Source: Roseibium hamelinense (GTDB lineage: Bacteria; Pseudomonadota; Alphaproteobacteria; Rhizobiales; Stappiaceae). From it: a stretch of DNA of 64,000 nt. The translations under genes and the position numbers were made by a program. Below, piece after piece: positions 1-8,873 of the stretch. Numbering within the stretch: position 1 is the stretch's first letter; each line of letters begins with the position of its first letter. The notes below the pieces were generated by a model that was not told where the DNA came from, did no database searches, and worked only from the letters and a program-made list of their open reading frames with translations. The DNA is taken from positions 496,001 to 560,000 of the forward strand of contig NZ_VLLF01000002.1 in assembly GCF_007830545.1 (NCBI RefSeq), in the 5' to 3' direction.

Positions 1-2483
1 TTGTTGAGCACAAGCGCGCCTTCCTCGAGCCGCAGATCAAGGACATTTCCTATCACTGGCCGGAGGGCAGCCGACCGGAAATCTGGGGCAAAAGGCGCCC
101 GAACGGCGCGCCGTTCCTGTCGGATGTTCTGGAACTCTCTGTTGCTGAAATCATCCAGGGGCTGTTGAACTGGCTGCCGGAAGAATCGGTCACCTCTGAT
201 ATGCGCGCTGTCGCAGATCGCATGACCAAACAGGTGATGTGGGCACAAGGACACGCCGAGCGGGCCGCCCGCGCGCCCTATTTTTGCTCGGGATGCCCGC
301 ATTCCACTTCAACTGTTGTTCCGGAAGGCTCACGGGCCATGCCGGGGATTGGTTGCCATGCCATGGCCGAATTGGCAGGACGCGTCAGCGATGGACAGAT
401 CGCCATGGGCAGCGAAGGCGTTCTTTGGGTCGGCCAAAGCGAATTTTCCAAGGACAAGCATGTCTTCGCCAATGTGGGCGATGGCACCTATTTCCACTCG
501 GGCATTCTTGCGATCCGCCAGGCTTTGGCGTCGAAAGTGCCGATCACCTACAAGATCCTCTATAATGATGCTGTTGCGATGACCGGCGGTCAGGATGTGG
601 ACGGGACTTTGACAGTGCCGCAGATCACCCGCCAGCTTGAGGCCGAAGGTGTCGAGCAGATCGCGATTGTCAGCGAAAACCCAGAAGTTTATGGCGGCTG
701 GAGCAATCTGGCGCCGGGTGTCAAAGTCCGCCACCGCGATCATCTGATGGATGTTCAGGAGGACTTCCAGAAGTTCCCGGGCGTGTCTGTGATCGTCTAC
801 GATCAAACATGCGCTGCTGAAAAACGGCGCCGCCGCAAGCGCGGACAGTTTCCGGACCCTGACAAGCGTCTGTTCATCAATGACCGGGTGTGTGAAGGCT
901 GCGGCGATTGTTCGGTTCAGTCCAACTGTCTTTCCGTCGAGCCGCTGGCCACTCCGTTCGGCGAAAAACGGCAGATCAACCAGTCGAGCTGCAACAAGGA
1001 CTATTCCTGCGTAAAGGGATTTTGTCCCTCGTTTGTTGAAATCGAAGGTGCGGCCCTGCGTAAGGCCGAAAAGGCATCGGTTGACATCGATGCCTTGGCC
1101 GCGGCGCTCAGCGAACCCAGGCTGGCACCGCTTGACCGCACGCAAAACCTGCTTGTTGCCGGTATTGGCGGTATGGGGGTGACAACCATCAGTGCCGTTA
1201 TCGCGATGGCAGCGCATCTCGATGGAAAGCAGGCCTCGACACTGGATATGACCGGTCTTGCGCAAAAGGGCGGTCCGGTAACATCCCATGTGCGTTTTGC
1301 CGCCAGCGACAAGAGCATCGAAGGGCCACGGGTTCCTACGGCAAGTCTGGATGTGCTGATCGCCAGTGACATGGTCGTTGCGACCAATGCCGAACAGCTT
1401 GCTCTTGCAAACCGCAAGGCGACGAAAACCTTCGCCAACACGCGCGTTGCGCCGACGGCTGAGTTCGTCCTGAAACAGACGCTGTCTTTCGATGAAATCC
1501 GCATGAACACATCGTTGAACGAGGCGTCCGCTCATTACCTTGCGATGGATGCGGCCGGGATTGCCGAAAAACTTCTGGGGGATGCGATCTATGCCAACAT
1601 GCTGTTGATCGGCATGGCTTATCAGTCGGGTGCCTTGCCGATTTCAGCCGATGCGATTGAGGGCGCACTGACGCTGAATGGCGCAGCGGTCAAAAACAAT
1701 ATACAGGCCTTCCGTGCAGGCCGCGTGCTGGCCGCGGATGCTGACAAGATCCTGCAGGCTCTGCCGAGCGAGCAAAAACCGGTAGAGCGGACGCTGGACG
1801 AAAAAATCGCGTTCTATGCAGATGAACTGACCGCTTACCAGGATGCTGCCTACGCAGCTAGATACACAGGGCTGGTCAAACGTATCCAAGAGGCCGACAA
1901 GCAACAAGGGGCCGGCACGATGCGGTTGAGCGAGACCGTGGCCGACATGCTCTATAAGGTGATGGCCTACAAGGACGAATTCGAAGTCGCACGGCTTTAT
2001 TCGGAGCCAGCCTTCCGGGAGAAAATTGCAGCCCGTTTCGCCGACCCGAAGAAACTGAAAGTGCATCTGGCCCCGCCGCTCATCGCCCGGCAGATCGACC
2101 CGAAAACCGGGCGCCCGATGAAAATCGCCTTCGGTCCTTGGATCTTCAAGGCGTTCGGCCTGATGTCAAAGTTCAAGTGGGCCCGCGGCAAGTGGTTTGA
2201 CCCATTCTCGAAAACCGCAGAACGGCGTGCCGAACGGGAACTCATTACCCGGTATCAGGAGGATTTGCACCGGATATTGAGCCGCATGGGCAGTGCCAAT
2301 TACGGTTTGCTCGTCGAACTGGCACGGATCCCGGATCTGATCCGCGGGTTCGGTCCGGTCAAGGAAGCCAACATGGAAAAAGCCGCTCAAAAGCGCGAAG
2401 CGTTGCTGAATCAGCTGTCATCGTCCGGTGGTGATTCAAACGGCAAGAGTGAGGGCGGCGACTTCCTTGAAGCCGCAGAGTAG
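1..2483 (+). CDS. Indolepyruvate ferredoxin oxidoreductase family protein, fused alpha/beta type (5' end missing)
   Basis: The frame is open from base 3 at the window edge, so the start lies upstream; about 827 C-terminal residues are present, against roughly 1,150 for the fused family. The family oxidises aryl pyruvates to acyl-CoA with ferredoxin and TPP in aromatic amino acid breakdown. Visible in order are a TPP-domain segment with CSGCPHS, a cysteine cluster (CEGCGDC, followed by further Cys residues up to VKGFCPSF) that resembles an iron-sulfur site, and a gamma-type domain starting at GIGGMGVTT. The C-terminal 250 residues match the extension of the single-chain proteobacterial form. 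The next gene is convergent and only 9 bases away. The fused family is clear; the exact keto-acid substrate cannot be read from the sequence. Confidence 0.9.
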   Translation, partial: VEHKRAFLEPQIKDISYHWPEGSRPEIWGKRRPNGAPFLSDVLELSVAEIIQGLLNWLPEESVTSDMRAVADRMTKQVMWAQGHAERAARAPYFCSGCPHSTSTVVPEGSRAMPGIGCHAMAELAGRVSDGQIAMGSEGVLWVGQSEFSKDKHVFANVGDGTYFHSGILAIRQALASKVPITYKILYNDAVAMTGGQDVDGTLTVPQITRQLEAEGVEQIAIVSENPEVYGGWSNLAPGVKVRHRDHLMDVQEDFQKFPGVSVIVYDQTCAAEKRRRRKRGQFPDPDKRLFINDRVCEGCGDCSVQSNCLSVEPLATPFGEKRQINQSSCNKDYSCVKGFCPSFVEIEGAALRKAEKASVDIDALAAALSEPRLAPLDRTQNLLVAGIGGMGVTTISAVIAMAAHLDGKQASTLDMTGLAQKGGPVTSHVRFAASDKSIEGPRVPTASLDVLIASDMVVATNAEQLALANRKATKTFANTRVAPTAEFVLKQTLSFDEIRMNTSLNEASAHYLAMDAAGIAEKLLGDAIYANMLLIGMAYQSGALPISADAIEGALTLNGAAVKNNIQAFRAGRVLAADADKILQALPSEQKPVERTLDEKIAFYADELTAYQDAAYAARYTGLVKRIQEADKQQGAGTMRLSETVADMLYKVMAYKDEFEVARLYSEPAFREKIAARFADPKKLKVHLAPPLIARQIDPKTGRPMKIAFGPWIFKAFGLMSKFKWARGKWFDPFSKTAERRAERELITRYQEDLHRILSRMGSANYGLLVELARIPDLIRGFGPVKEANMEKAAQKREALLNQLSSSGGDSNGKSEGGDFLEAAE

Positions 2484-2492
2484 GCCTGCCGC

Positions 2493-3494
2493 CTATCCGA
2501 ACCGGCCCCGCCAGGTTGGGACCGGGTCGCCTTCGGCAGCCGTTGCATGGTAGATCCCGCGTGCGACGGCCCTTGCCAGGCAAGAGGCTGCGGCCGCGCC
2601 GATTTGGACCATGTCTTCCAAGGCGCGATCCAGTTTCTTTTGACCGGTGGAGAGCGCAAATACCAGGTCGCCATCCAAAGGGGTGTGAGCCGGCCAGAGC
2701 GCCCGCGCCAGCCCGTCATGCGCCATCACGGCCAGGCGCTTGGCTTCCGCCTTGGTGAGAACAGCATCGGTGGCAACGGCCGCGATCGTTGTGTTTGCGC
2801 CCGCCTTCAACGCGTCAAGCTTCGTGCGCACATGGGTGGCATCGAGCGGTAGCGGCGAGGGCAGGCCATAACCTCCGAATTCGTTGGACTGTTCAAAAGG
2901 AGCAGCCCAAAAATGACGCGTGTCGCCGACCGTCCCCCTGCCAAGGGCGTTGACCGCGACGAGCGCGCCAACCGTGACGCCATTCTCCAGAACGATGGAG
3001 GCCGACCCCAATCCGCCCTTGAGGTTTGCTGTTGTTGCCCCTGCGCCGGCGCCCACTGATCCAAGGGCAAAGTCTTCACTGACCGCGTCCAGCGCGGCGC
3101 GCCCGAGATCCCGATAGGGCGCCGCTTCGCCCCAGCTCTTGTCACCGCCATTGATAAGATCGAATAGGATTGCTGTGGGCACAATAGGGACCCGCACGGG
3201 GCCAACCGCAAAACCGTAACCCAGTTCGGCAAGCCGCCCCTGAACGCCTGCACCCGCATCAAGGCCGAATGACGACCCTCCCGCCAGCACGACCGCATCG
3301 ACTTTGTCGACGGTTTGCTCGGGTTCCAGCAAGGCGATTTCCCGTGTGCCCGGTGCACCGCCATGGATCGCGACGGATGCGACAGCCGGATCGTCTGGCA
3401 AGAGGACGGTCGCACCGGATTTCAGCGCATGGTCGGAGGCGTTGCCAACTTTAAGGCCGGGGACGTCCGTGATGAGGTTTCTGGGGCCAGGCAA
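2493..3494 (-). CDS. P1 family peptidase (DmpA/ThnT-like, self-processing)
   Basis: The 333-residue protein belongs to the N-terminal nucleophile P1 peptidases, which include the aminopeptidase DmpA and the pantetheine hydrolase ThnT. These are made as a proenzyme that cuts itself before a Ser or Thr, which then becomes the nucleophile. The N-terminal NLITDVPGLKVGNA and the AGGSSFGLDA segment are typical. The predicted cut is Asn234-Thr235 in ANTTIAAVATDA, the same Asn/Thr pair as in ThnT. The length is normal for the family. It is convergent with the oxidoreductase and has no partner gene that reveals its substrate. Cytoplasmic, since no signal peptide is visible. Confidence 0.9.
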   Translation of the reverse strand: MPGPRNLITDVPGLKVGNASDHALKSGATVLLPDDPAVASVAIHGGAPGTREIALLEPEQTVDKVDAVVLAGGSSFGLDAGAGVQGRLAELGYGFAVGPVRVPIVPTAILFDLINGGDKSWGEAAPYRDLGRAALDAVSEDFALGSVGAGAGATTANLKGGLGSASIVLENGVTVGALVAVNALGRGTVGDTRHFWAAPFEQSNEFGGYGLPSPLPLDATHVRTKLDALKAGANTTIAAVATDAVLTKAEAKRLAVMAHDGLARALWPAHTPLDGDLVFALSTGQKKLDRALEDMVQIGAAAASCLARAVARGIYHATAAEGDPVPTWRGRFG

Positions 3495-3564
3495 GATCTG
3501 CTACCCTTTATGGAAGCAATGACGTCGCAGAGTGTAAACCCAACTTGGCCAAAAGGTCGAAGAG

Positions 3565-4089
3565 TTATTTCTCGACCTTCTCATAACCGCGCCGGATGTA
3601 AATCAGCGACTTGCCAGGCTCGCGCATGCGCAGGTCCACAACACTGCCGATGATGACCGAATGCGTACCGACCTCTGTCACGCTGAAAACTTCGCAATCG
3701 ACCGAGAGGCGGGCGTTGTCCAGACCCGGGCAGCCAGTTGCCAGTTTTGTCCAATTTCCGCGTGCAAACCGCTCGTGCATCTCCAGTTTCCCGCGTCCGG
3801 CGAAAGCATCAGAAATTGTCTCGTGACCAGCATCTAAGGTGTTCACGCAAAATGCCTTATTCGCAATGATGGCATCATGGGCCCGGCTGCTCCGGTTCAC
3901 GCAGACAAGAACGCTTGCAGGCTCGTCGGTGACCGAGGCGAAAGCCGATATGGTGGCTCCGAAGCAGCCGCCCGTGCCATCTGTCGTCACAACGTGAACA
4001 GCCGTCGCGATCCTGCTCATGGCTTCGCGAAAGGTTTCGGTTTCGAGCGGCAGGCTGTCGGCTGGGGTTCGGGCGGAGTTTGGTGCCAA
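3565..4089 (-). CDS. Flavin reductase family protein (FMN-binding split barrel)
   Basis: The protein resembles the reductase components of two-component flavin monooxygenases, which make reduced FMN or FAD from NAD(P)H. Visible family marks are FREAMSRIATAVHVVTTDG near the N-terminus, GATISAFASVTDEPASVLVCVN for flavin binding, and a C-terminal RRGYEK. I chose the TTG at 4087-4089 because AGGA sits nine bases upstream and it gives 174 residues, the usual size; the frame stays open to an ATG at 4293, but that extra 68-residue stretch looks like non-coding sequence. No oxygenase partner is adjacent. It is divergent from the liv operon. Confidence 0.85.
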   Translation of the reverse strand: MAPNSARTPADSLPLETETFREAMSRIATAVHVVTTDGTGGCFGATISAFASVTDEPASVLVCVNRSSRAHDAIIANKAFCVNTLDAGHETISDAFAGRGKLEMHERFARGNWTKLATGCPGLDNARLSVDCEVFSVTEVGTHSVIIGSVVDLRMREPGKSLIYIRRGYEKVEK

Positions 4090-4329
4090 TATGCTGGTTC
4101 CTGGGTTCTGGTTTTGCACCGGCCGTGCCGGTAAATGCCTGTGGCTCAGGTTATGCCCGCGCTGCAGCGGAGGTTTAAACCGGTCGGCCGCCTCGTTTAT
4201 AGGCTTGCAGGGCGGGGCTGCAACCGGGATCCCGACTCTGTTCTTCGTCAAGACGGCACTCAGAGACGAAATCTCCTCATTTCTGAGGATCAAAGATTTC
4301 GCAATCGAAAATATAATTTCTCATATGTG

Positions 4330-4341
4330 TTCAAATTTGAA
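4330..4341. promoter_or_regulatory. 12-bp perfect palindrome upstream of livH
   Basis: TTCAAATTTGAA is a perfect palindrome in the AT-rich leader about 135 bases before the livH start. It has the form of a dimeric repressor site. The binding protein is unknown. Confidence 0.35.
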
Positions 4342-4373
4342 ATCTTCTGTTTTTCTGACCCATGAAATGCGAG

Positions 4374-4392
4374 ATGAATTGTCTCAATTCAT
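4374..4392. promoter_or_regulatory. Operator-like inverted repeat (8-3-8) upstream of livH
   Basis: ATGAATTG, three bases, then CAATTCAT form perfect 8-bp arms about 85 bases before the livH start. Position and shape suit a transcription factor dimer site controlling the liv operon. An Lrp/AsnC or GntR regulator is possible; nothing in the window identifies it. Confidence 0.4.
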
Positions 4393-4476
4393 TCAGCTTG
4401 GTAAGGATTTTGTAATGAAGGCGGAAAGCCTCGTTGTACGAAGTGGCATGAGCCTCCGGGGGTAATAACAAAAACC

Positions 4477-5412
4477 ATGGAATACTTTTTTCAACAGCTG
4501 ATCAATGGTGTCACGCTGGGGTCGATCTACGGCCTCATCGCCATCGGCTACACGATGGTCTACGGCATCATCGGAATGATCAACTTTGCGCACGGCGACA
4601 TCTTTATGGTCGGCGCATTCATCGCTCTTATCTTTATCGTTGCATTCAGCATTACGGCCGCGATGCCGATTGCATTGCTGGTGCTTGCGCTGATCGGCGT
4701 ACTGATCGTGTCGATGGCGCTGACGGCCGCCTGGGGGTGGACGGTCGAACGGATTGCCTATCGCCCGTTGCGGGGCTCATTCCGGTTGGCGCCGCTGATC
4801 ACGGCAATCGGGGCGTCTATCGCTCTACAGAACTTTGTTCAGATTTCTCAAGGGGCGCGCAACAAGCCGCTTCAACCTCTGATTCCGGGTGGTTTTAGCC
4901 TCAGCGACGGCGGTGCGGACGGGTCCGGCTTTGCCGTGCAGCTGTCCTACTCTCAGATCCTGATCATTGTCGTGACACTTGCCCTGATGATCGGATTTAC
5001 GCTGCTGATCAACAAAACCTCGCTCGGCCGGGCGCAGCGTGCCTGCGAGCAGGACCGTAAGATGGCGTCGCTTCTCGGCATCAATGTCGACCGGACGATT
5101 TCGCTCACCTTCGTGATGGGGGCGGCGCTTGCCTCGGTCGCGGGCCTGATGTTCCTGCTCTATTACGGTGTCATCGATTTTTACATCGGCTTTCTGGCCG
5201 GTGTGAAGGCGTTTACCGCAGCGGTTCTGGGCGGCATCGGGTCTCTGCCTGGTGCCATGCTCGGCGGTCTGCTGATCGGACTGATCGAGACTTTCTGGTC
5301 AGGATACTTCTCTGTTGAATACAAGGACGTGGCGGCCTTCTCGATCTTGGCGATCGTGTTGATCTTCATGCCCGAGGGTTTGCTCGGCAAACCGGAAGTG
5401 GAGAAGGTTTGA
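4477..5412 (+). CDS. livH: Branched-chain amino acid ABC transporter permease LivH
   Basis: The 311-residue inner-membrane permease forms one half of the channel that imports leucine, isoleucine, valine or related amino acids. It opens with QQLINGVTLGSIYGLIAIGYTMVYGIIGMINFAHGD, the hallmark N-terminus of LivH, has about eight hydrophobic segments, and carries the EQDRKMASLLGIN cytoplasmic loop that contacts the ATPases. A purine-rich GGGGGT lies upstream of the ATG. It starts a six-gene operon, with livM three bases after its stop. Substrate range of Liv systems is broad, so amides, hydrophobic amino acids or other compounds are possible. Confidence 0.93.
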   Translation: MEYFFQQLINGVTLGSIYGLIAIGYTMVYGIIGMINFAHGDIFMVGAFIALIFIVAFSITAAMPIALLVLALIGVLIVSMALTAAWGWTVERIAYRPLRGSFRLAPLITAIGASIALQNFVQISQGARNKPLQPLIPGGFSLSDGGADGSGFAVQLSYSQILIIVVTLALMIGFTLLINKTSLGRAQRACEQDRKMASLLGINVDRTISLTFVMGAALASVAGLMFLLYYGVIDFYIGFLAGVKAFTAAVLGGIGSLPGAMLGGLLIGLIETFWSGYFSVEYKDVAAFSILAIVLIFMPEGLLGKPEVEKV

Positions 5413-5415
5413 TCC

Positions 5416-6750
5416 ATGTCTTCGAAATCGGAAAACTTCTTCACTGACTGCGTGAAGGACGCTGCAATGGGCGGGCTCATTGCCCTGGCCTTGTTCAGCG
5501 TGCTGATCGGGATGAAAGCGGAGGTCGCAAGCGGCCTCGGCGGCGGGCTTGGGATCGAGTACCGCTGGGCTGCCGTTGCAATCGCCGTGGCGGTCGTGTT
5601 CGGCGGACGGCTGCTTTTGAATCTTTTCGTATGGAAAACAAAGACGCCGGTCACCGAAAAGGCCGGGAGTCTCATGCCGAGCATGAGCTCGCTTGCGCCG
5701 CTCGGAAAATATGCCATGCCGGTCTTTTTGGTTCTGGCGGTTTTGCTCCCGTTCCTGTTGATGTCGGCTTATGGCGCGCGCGGATCGCGCCAATATCTCG
5801 ATCTGGCGATCCTGGTGACCACCTATGTCATGCTCGGATGGGGCTTGAACATCGTGGTCGGGCTCGCAGGTCTTCTTGATCTGGGCTATGTCGCGTTTTA
5901 CGCGGTCGGCGCGTATTCCTATGCGCTGCTTGCCCAGTATTTCGGCTTTTCCTTCTGGATCTGCCTACCGCTGGCCGGCATTCTTGCCGCTTTCTGGGGC
6001 ATCATCCTCGGCTTCCCGGTGCTGCGATTGCGGGGTGACTATCTTGCCATCGTGACGTTGGCATTCGGTGAGATCATCCGTGTTGTTCTGCTCAACTGGT
6101 ACGAGTTTACTGGCGGCCCCGACGGTATTTCCGGCATTCCGCGCCCGAGCTTTTTTGGAATCGAATTCACACGCGGCGAGGGGGGCTTTGCCGATGTGTT
6201 CGGGCTTGATTACAGCTCGATCCACCGGATCATCTTCTTGTACTACCTGATCCTGATCATGGCCTTGATCACGAATTTCGTGACCATGCGGCTGCGCAAA
6301 CTTCCCGTTGGACGCGCTTGGGAAGCTTTGCGCGAGGATGAGATCGCCTGTCGGTCGCTGGGTATCAACACGACGAATACGAAACTGACCGCGTTTGCGC
6401 TTGGGGCGATGTTCGGCGGGTTCGCCGGTTCGTTCTTTGCAACGCGCCAGGGCTTCATTTCGCCGGAAAGCTTCACGTTCATTGAATCAGCCGTGATTCT
6501 TGCGATCGTTGTGCTCGGCGGTCTTGGCAGCCAGATCGGCGTCGTTATCGCTGCGATCGTGATGATTGGCGGGTTCGAGTTTTTCCGCGGCCTTGAGGAA
6601 TACCGCATGCTGGTCTTTGGCCTGCTGATGGTCATCATCATGGTATGGAAACCCCGCGGTCTGATCTCAACACGTGCGCCGTCGATCACGCTCAGTGGCA
6701 AGAAGGGCAAGGGCATCAGCGCAGATCTCGTGCAGGAGGGCCACGGATGA
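5416..6750 (+). CDS. livM: Branched-chain amino acid ABC transporter permease LivM
   Basis: The second permease subunit has 444 residues and pairs with LivH. Its N-terminal 95 residues, with two hydrophobic stretches, are an extension typical of LivM; the core begins near LDLAILVTTYVMLGWGLNIVVGLAGLLDLGY. The loop GRAWEALREDEIACRSLGIN is the conserved coupling loop for the ATPases. About ten membrane segments can be counted. Its stop codon overlaps the livG start (ATGA), a sign of coupled translation. Confidence 0.93.
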   Translation: MSSKSENFFTDCVKDAAMGGLIALALFSVLIGMKAEVASGLGGGLGIEYRWAAVAIAVAVVFGGRLLLNLFVWKTKTPVTEKAGSLMPSMSSLAPLGKYAMPVFLVLAVLLPFLLMSAYGARGSRQYLDLAILVTTYVMLGWGLNIVVGLAGLLDLGYVAFYAVGAYSYALLAQYFGFSFWICLPLAGILAAFWGIILGFPVLRLRGDYLAIVTLAFGEIIRVVLLNWYEFTGGPDGISGIPRPSFFGIEFTRGEGGFADVFGLDYSSIHRIIFLYYLILIMALITNFVTMRLRKLPVGRAWEALREDEIACRSLGINTTNTKLTAFALGAMFGGFAGSFFATRQGFISPESFTFIESAVILAIVVLGGLGSQIGVVIAAIVMIGGFEFFRGLEEYRMLVFGLLMVIIMVWKPRGLISTRAPSITLSGKKGKGISADLVQEGHG

Positions 6751-7592
6751 GTTCCTGGGACATAAATCCTGTCTTGACGATCGAGCACCTGACCATGCGC
6801 TTTGGTGGCCTGGTTGCGGTTGATGATCTGTCTTTCAATGTCGGCCGCGGCGATATCACCGCTTTGATCGGCCCGAACGGTGCCGGCAAGACAACGGTCT
6901 TCAACTGCCTGACCGGGTTCTACAAACCCACCGAAGGCCGGATCGTGATGAACCGGCTGAACGGCGAGCACTTCTTGCTTGAGCGCATGCCGGATTTCCA
7001 GATTTCGGCCCATGCCAAAGTCGCCCGGACATTCCAGAATATCCGGTTGTTCGGCGGTATGACCTTGCTGGAAAACCTGATGGTTGCCCAGCACAATCCG
7101 CTGATGGTGGCCTCCGGCTACACGATCGGGGGCATCTTTGGGCTTACGTCTTTCCGCAAGGCGGAGCGTGAAGCGGTCGAACGCGCTTGCTACTGGCTGG
7201 AAAAGACCGGGCTCGTTGACCGGGCCGATGCTCCCGCCGCAGATCTGCCTTACGGCGACCAGCGCCGTTTGGAAATCGCCCGGGCGATGTGTTCGGGGCC
7301 CGAACTGCTATGTCTCGATGAGCCTGCGGCGGGTCTGAATCCCAAGGAAAGCGCAGAGCTCAATGCCCTTTTGCAGTACATCCGGAAGGAACATCAAACC
7401 TCGATCCTTCTGATTGAACACGACATGAGCGTTGTGATGGAAATATCGGACCACGTTGTGGTGCTGGACTATGGTGAAAAGATCTCCGACGGAACCGCGG
7501 CGGCAGTCAAGGACGATCCAAAGGTGATCGCCGCCTATCTGGGAGTGCCGGACGAAGAGGTGGACGCCGTTGAAGAGGAGGTTGGCATATGA
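6747..7592 (+). CDS. livG: Branched-chain amino acid ABC transporter ATP-binding protein LivG
   Basis: This 281-residue ATPase energises the LivHM channel from the cytoplasmic face. Walker A is GPNGAGKTT (residues 42-50), the signature is LPYGDQRRLEIARA, Walker B is LLCLDEPAAGLNP and the H-loop is LLIEHDMSVV. The start is the ATG overlapping the livM stop; an in-frame ATG at 6645 lies within livM and is not credible. The DEPAAGLNP form is characteristic of LivG rather than LivF. The stop overlaps livF by ATGA. Confidence 0.94.
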   Translation: MSSWDINPVLTIEHLTMRFGGLVAVDDLSFNVGRGDITALIGPNGAGKTTVFNCLTGFYKPTEGRIVMNRLNGEHFLLERMPDFQISAHAKVARTFQNIRLFGGMTLLENLMVAQHNPLMVASGYTIGGIFGLTSFRKAEREAVERACYWLEKTGLVDRADAPAADLPYGDQRRLEIARAMCSGPELLCLDEPAAGLNPKESAELNALLQYIRKEHQTSILLIEHDMSVVMEISDHVVVLDYGEKISDGTAAAVKDDPKVIAAYLGVPDEEVDAVEEEVGI

Positions 7593-8320
7593 CCTCTGCA
7601 AACCACCTCCTGGAAGTGAAAAACGTTGAAACGCACTATGGCAAGATCATTGCCTTGCGCGGGGTCGACATGACGGTCGACCGGGGCGAAATCGTCACGC
7701 TTATCGGTGCGAACGGTGCCGGGAAGTCGACCTTGATGATGACGATTTGCGGCACACCGCGCGCCAGTTCGGGTCAGATCCTTTATGACGGCGAGGACAT
7801 AACGGGCATGCCGACCCATGAGATCATGCGCAAGTCGATTGCGCAGTCTCCCGAGGGACGGCGGATCTTCCCACGCATGAGTGTGATGGAAAATCTCATC
7901 ATGGGCGCGGAGACTGCGGGCAATGACGATGTCGATGGCAGTCTCGACAAGGCCTTCGACCTGTTCCCCCGTTTGAAGGAACGGCGTAACCAGCGCGGCG
8001 GCACCTTGTCCGGCGGCGAGCAGCAAATGCTCGCGATTGCACGTGCGCTGATGTCCAAGCCGCGTCTCCTGCTTCTGGATGAGCCGTCGCTCGGCTTGGC
8101 GCCCTTGATTGTCAAACAGATTTTTGACGCTATCCGGGACCTCAACAAGACTGACGGCCTGACCGTTTTTCTGGTTGAGCAAAACGCCTATCATGCGCTG
8201 AAGCTCGCGCACCGGGGATATGTCATGGTGAATGGCAAGATCACCATGTCAGGCACCGGCAAAGAATTGCTGGCAAGAGAGGACGTTCAGGCGGCCTATC
8301 TTGAAGGCGGACGGCACTAA
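7589..8320 (+). CDS. livF: Branched-chain amino acid ABC transporter ATP-binding protein LivF
   Basis: The 243-residue second ATPase pairs with LivG. It has Walker A GANGAGKST, signature LSGGEQQMLAIARAL, Walker B LLLLDEPSLGLAP, and the LivF-typical PEGRRIFPRMSVMENL. The start codon overlaps the livG stop. All motor residues are present, so the complex should be functional. Confidence 0.94.
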   Translation: MTSANHLLEVKNVETHYGKIIALRGVDMTVDRGEIVTLIGANGAGKSTLMMTICGTPRASSGQILYDGEDITGMPTHEIMRKSIAQSPEGRRIFPRMSVMENLIMGAETAGNDDVDGSLDKAFDLFPRLKERRNQRGGTLSGGEQQMLAIARALMSKPRLLLLDEPSLGLAPLIVKQIFDAIRDLNKTDGLTVFLVEQNAYHALKLAHRGYVMVNGKITMSGTGKELLAREDVQAAYLEGGRH

Positions 8321-8330
8321 GGGGAGCGGC

Positions 8331-8699
8331 ATGGGTATTCTTTACGAAACATACTTCGGCGTTTTTCTGATCCTGCTGTGCGCGCTGGGCGGAGGCGCCG
8401 CCTGGATGACGGGCCGGGCTTGCGCCAACACATGGCGCCCGCTTTGGGTGCTGTGCTGGTTCTTGTTCCTTTTGACGTTGGCGATCCGTTTTTTGACCTT
8501 CGCGCTGTTTGAAGGAACACTGTTGTCGGTTCAGTTCCTGGTGGTTGATTATCTGGTGTTGCTCGGCTTCGGCCTTGCCGGATGGCGGTTCACCCGGACA
8601 AAGCAGATGACCACGCAATATGTGTGGCTTTACGAAAAGACCGGGCCCTTCACTTGGCGGTTGCGCGAAGGCCAGACTGACCGCTACGCTGAAGGCTGA
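8331..8699 (+). CDS. Small membrane protein of the liv operon (DUF6867-like)
   Basis: The 122-residue protein has three hydrophobic segments (about residues 7-27, 37-60 and 63-83) and a polar tail with TTQYVWLYEKTGPFTWRLREGQTDRYAEG. Genes of this kind sit between livF and the binding protein gene in many alphaproteobacterial liv operons, and the DUF6867 assignment rests on that position and on the tail. I chose the ATG ten bases after livF because GGGGAGCGGC precedes it. The function is unknown; a role in assembly or regulation of the transporter is only an inference. Confidence 0.75.
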   Translation: MGILYETYFGVFLILLCALGGGAAWMTGRACANTWRPLWVLCWFLFLLTLAIRFLTFALFEGTLLSVQFLVVDYLVLLGFGLAGWRFTRTKQMTTQYVWLYEKTGPFTWRLREGQTDRYAEG

Positions 8700-8873
8700 T
8701 CGAATTCCAGGGGCGCCTGTAACAGCGCGCCCATGGGGAACCGGCAGGCCATTGTGCGAACAAAAACACAATGCGTACAAGGGTCTGCCAAAACCGGAAG
8801 CACGTACCAAGACGATTGGCGCCGGGCTTCTTGTCCAAAGTGGTCCAGACAACTGGAACCAGGGGAGTAGATG

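Larger units (their letters stand above)
4090..4476. other. Intergenic region upstream of the liv operon
   Basis: This 387-base stretch between divergent genes is noticeably AT-richer than its flanks from about 4270 to 4400. It holds two palindromes, described separately, and no convincing gene. It should carry the promoter of livH and that of the flavin reductase, but I cannot pick a -35/-10 pair with confidence. Confidence 0.5.

Noticed and set aside
330-1535. A 401-codon open frame on the minus strand opposite the oxidoreductase gene.
   Set aside because: It is a shadow of the real gene, caused by GC-rich codon bias; its translation has no recognisable domain.
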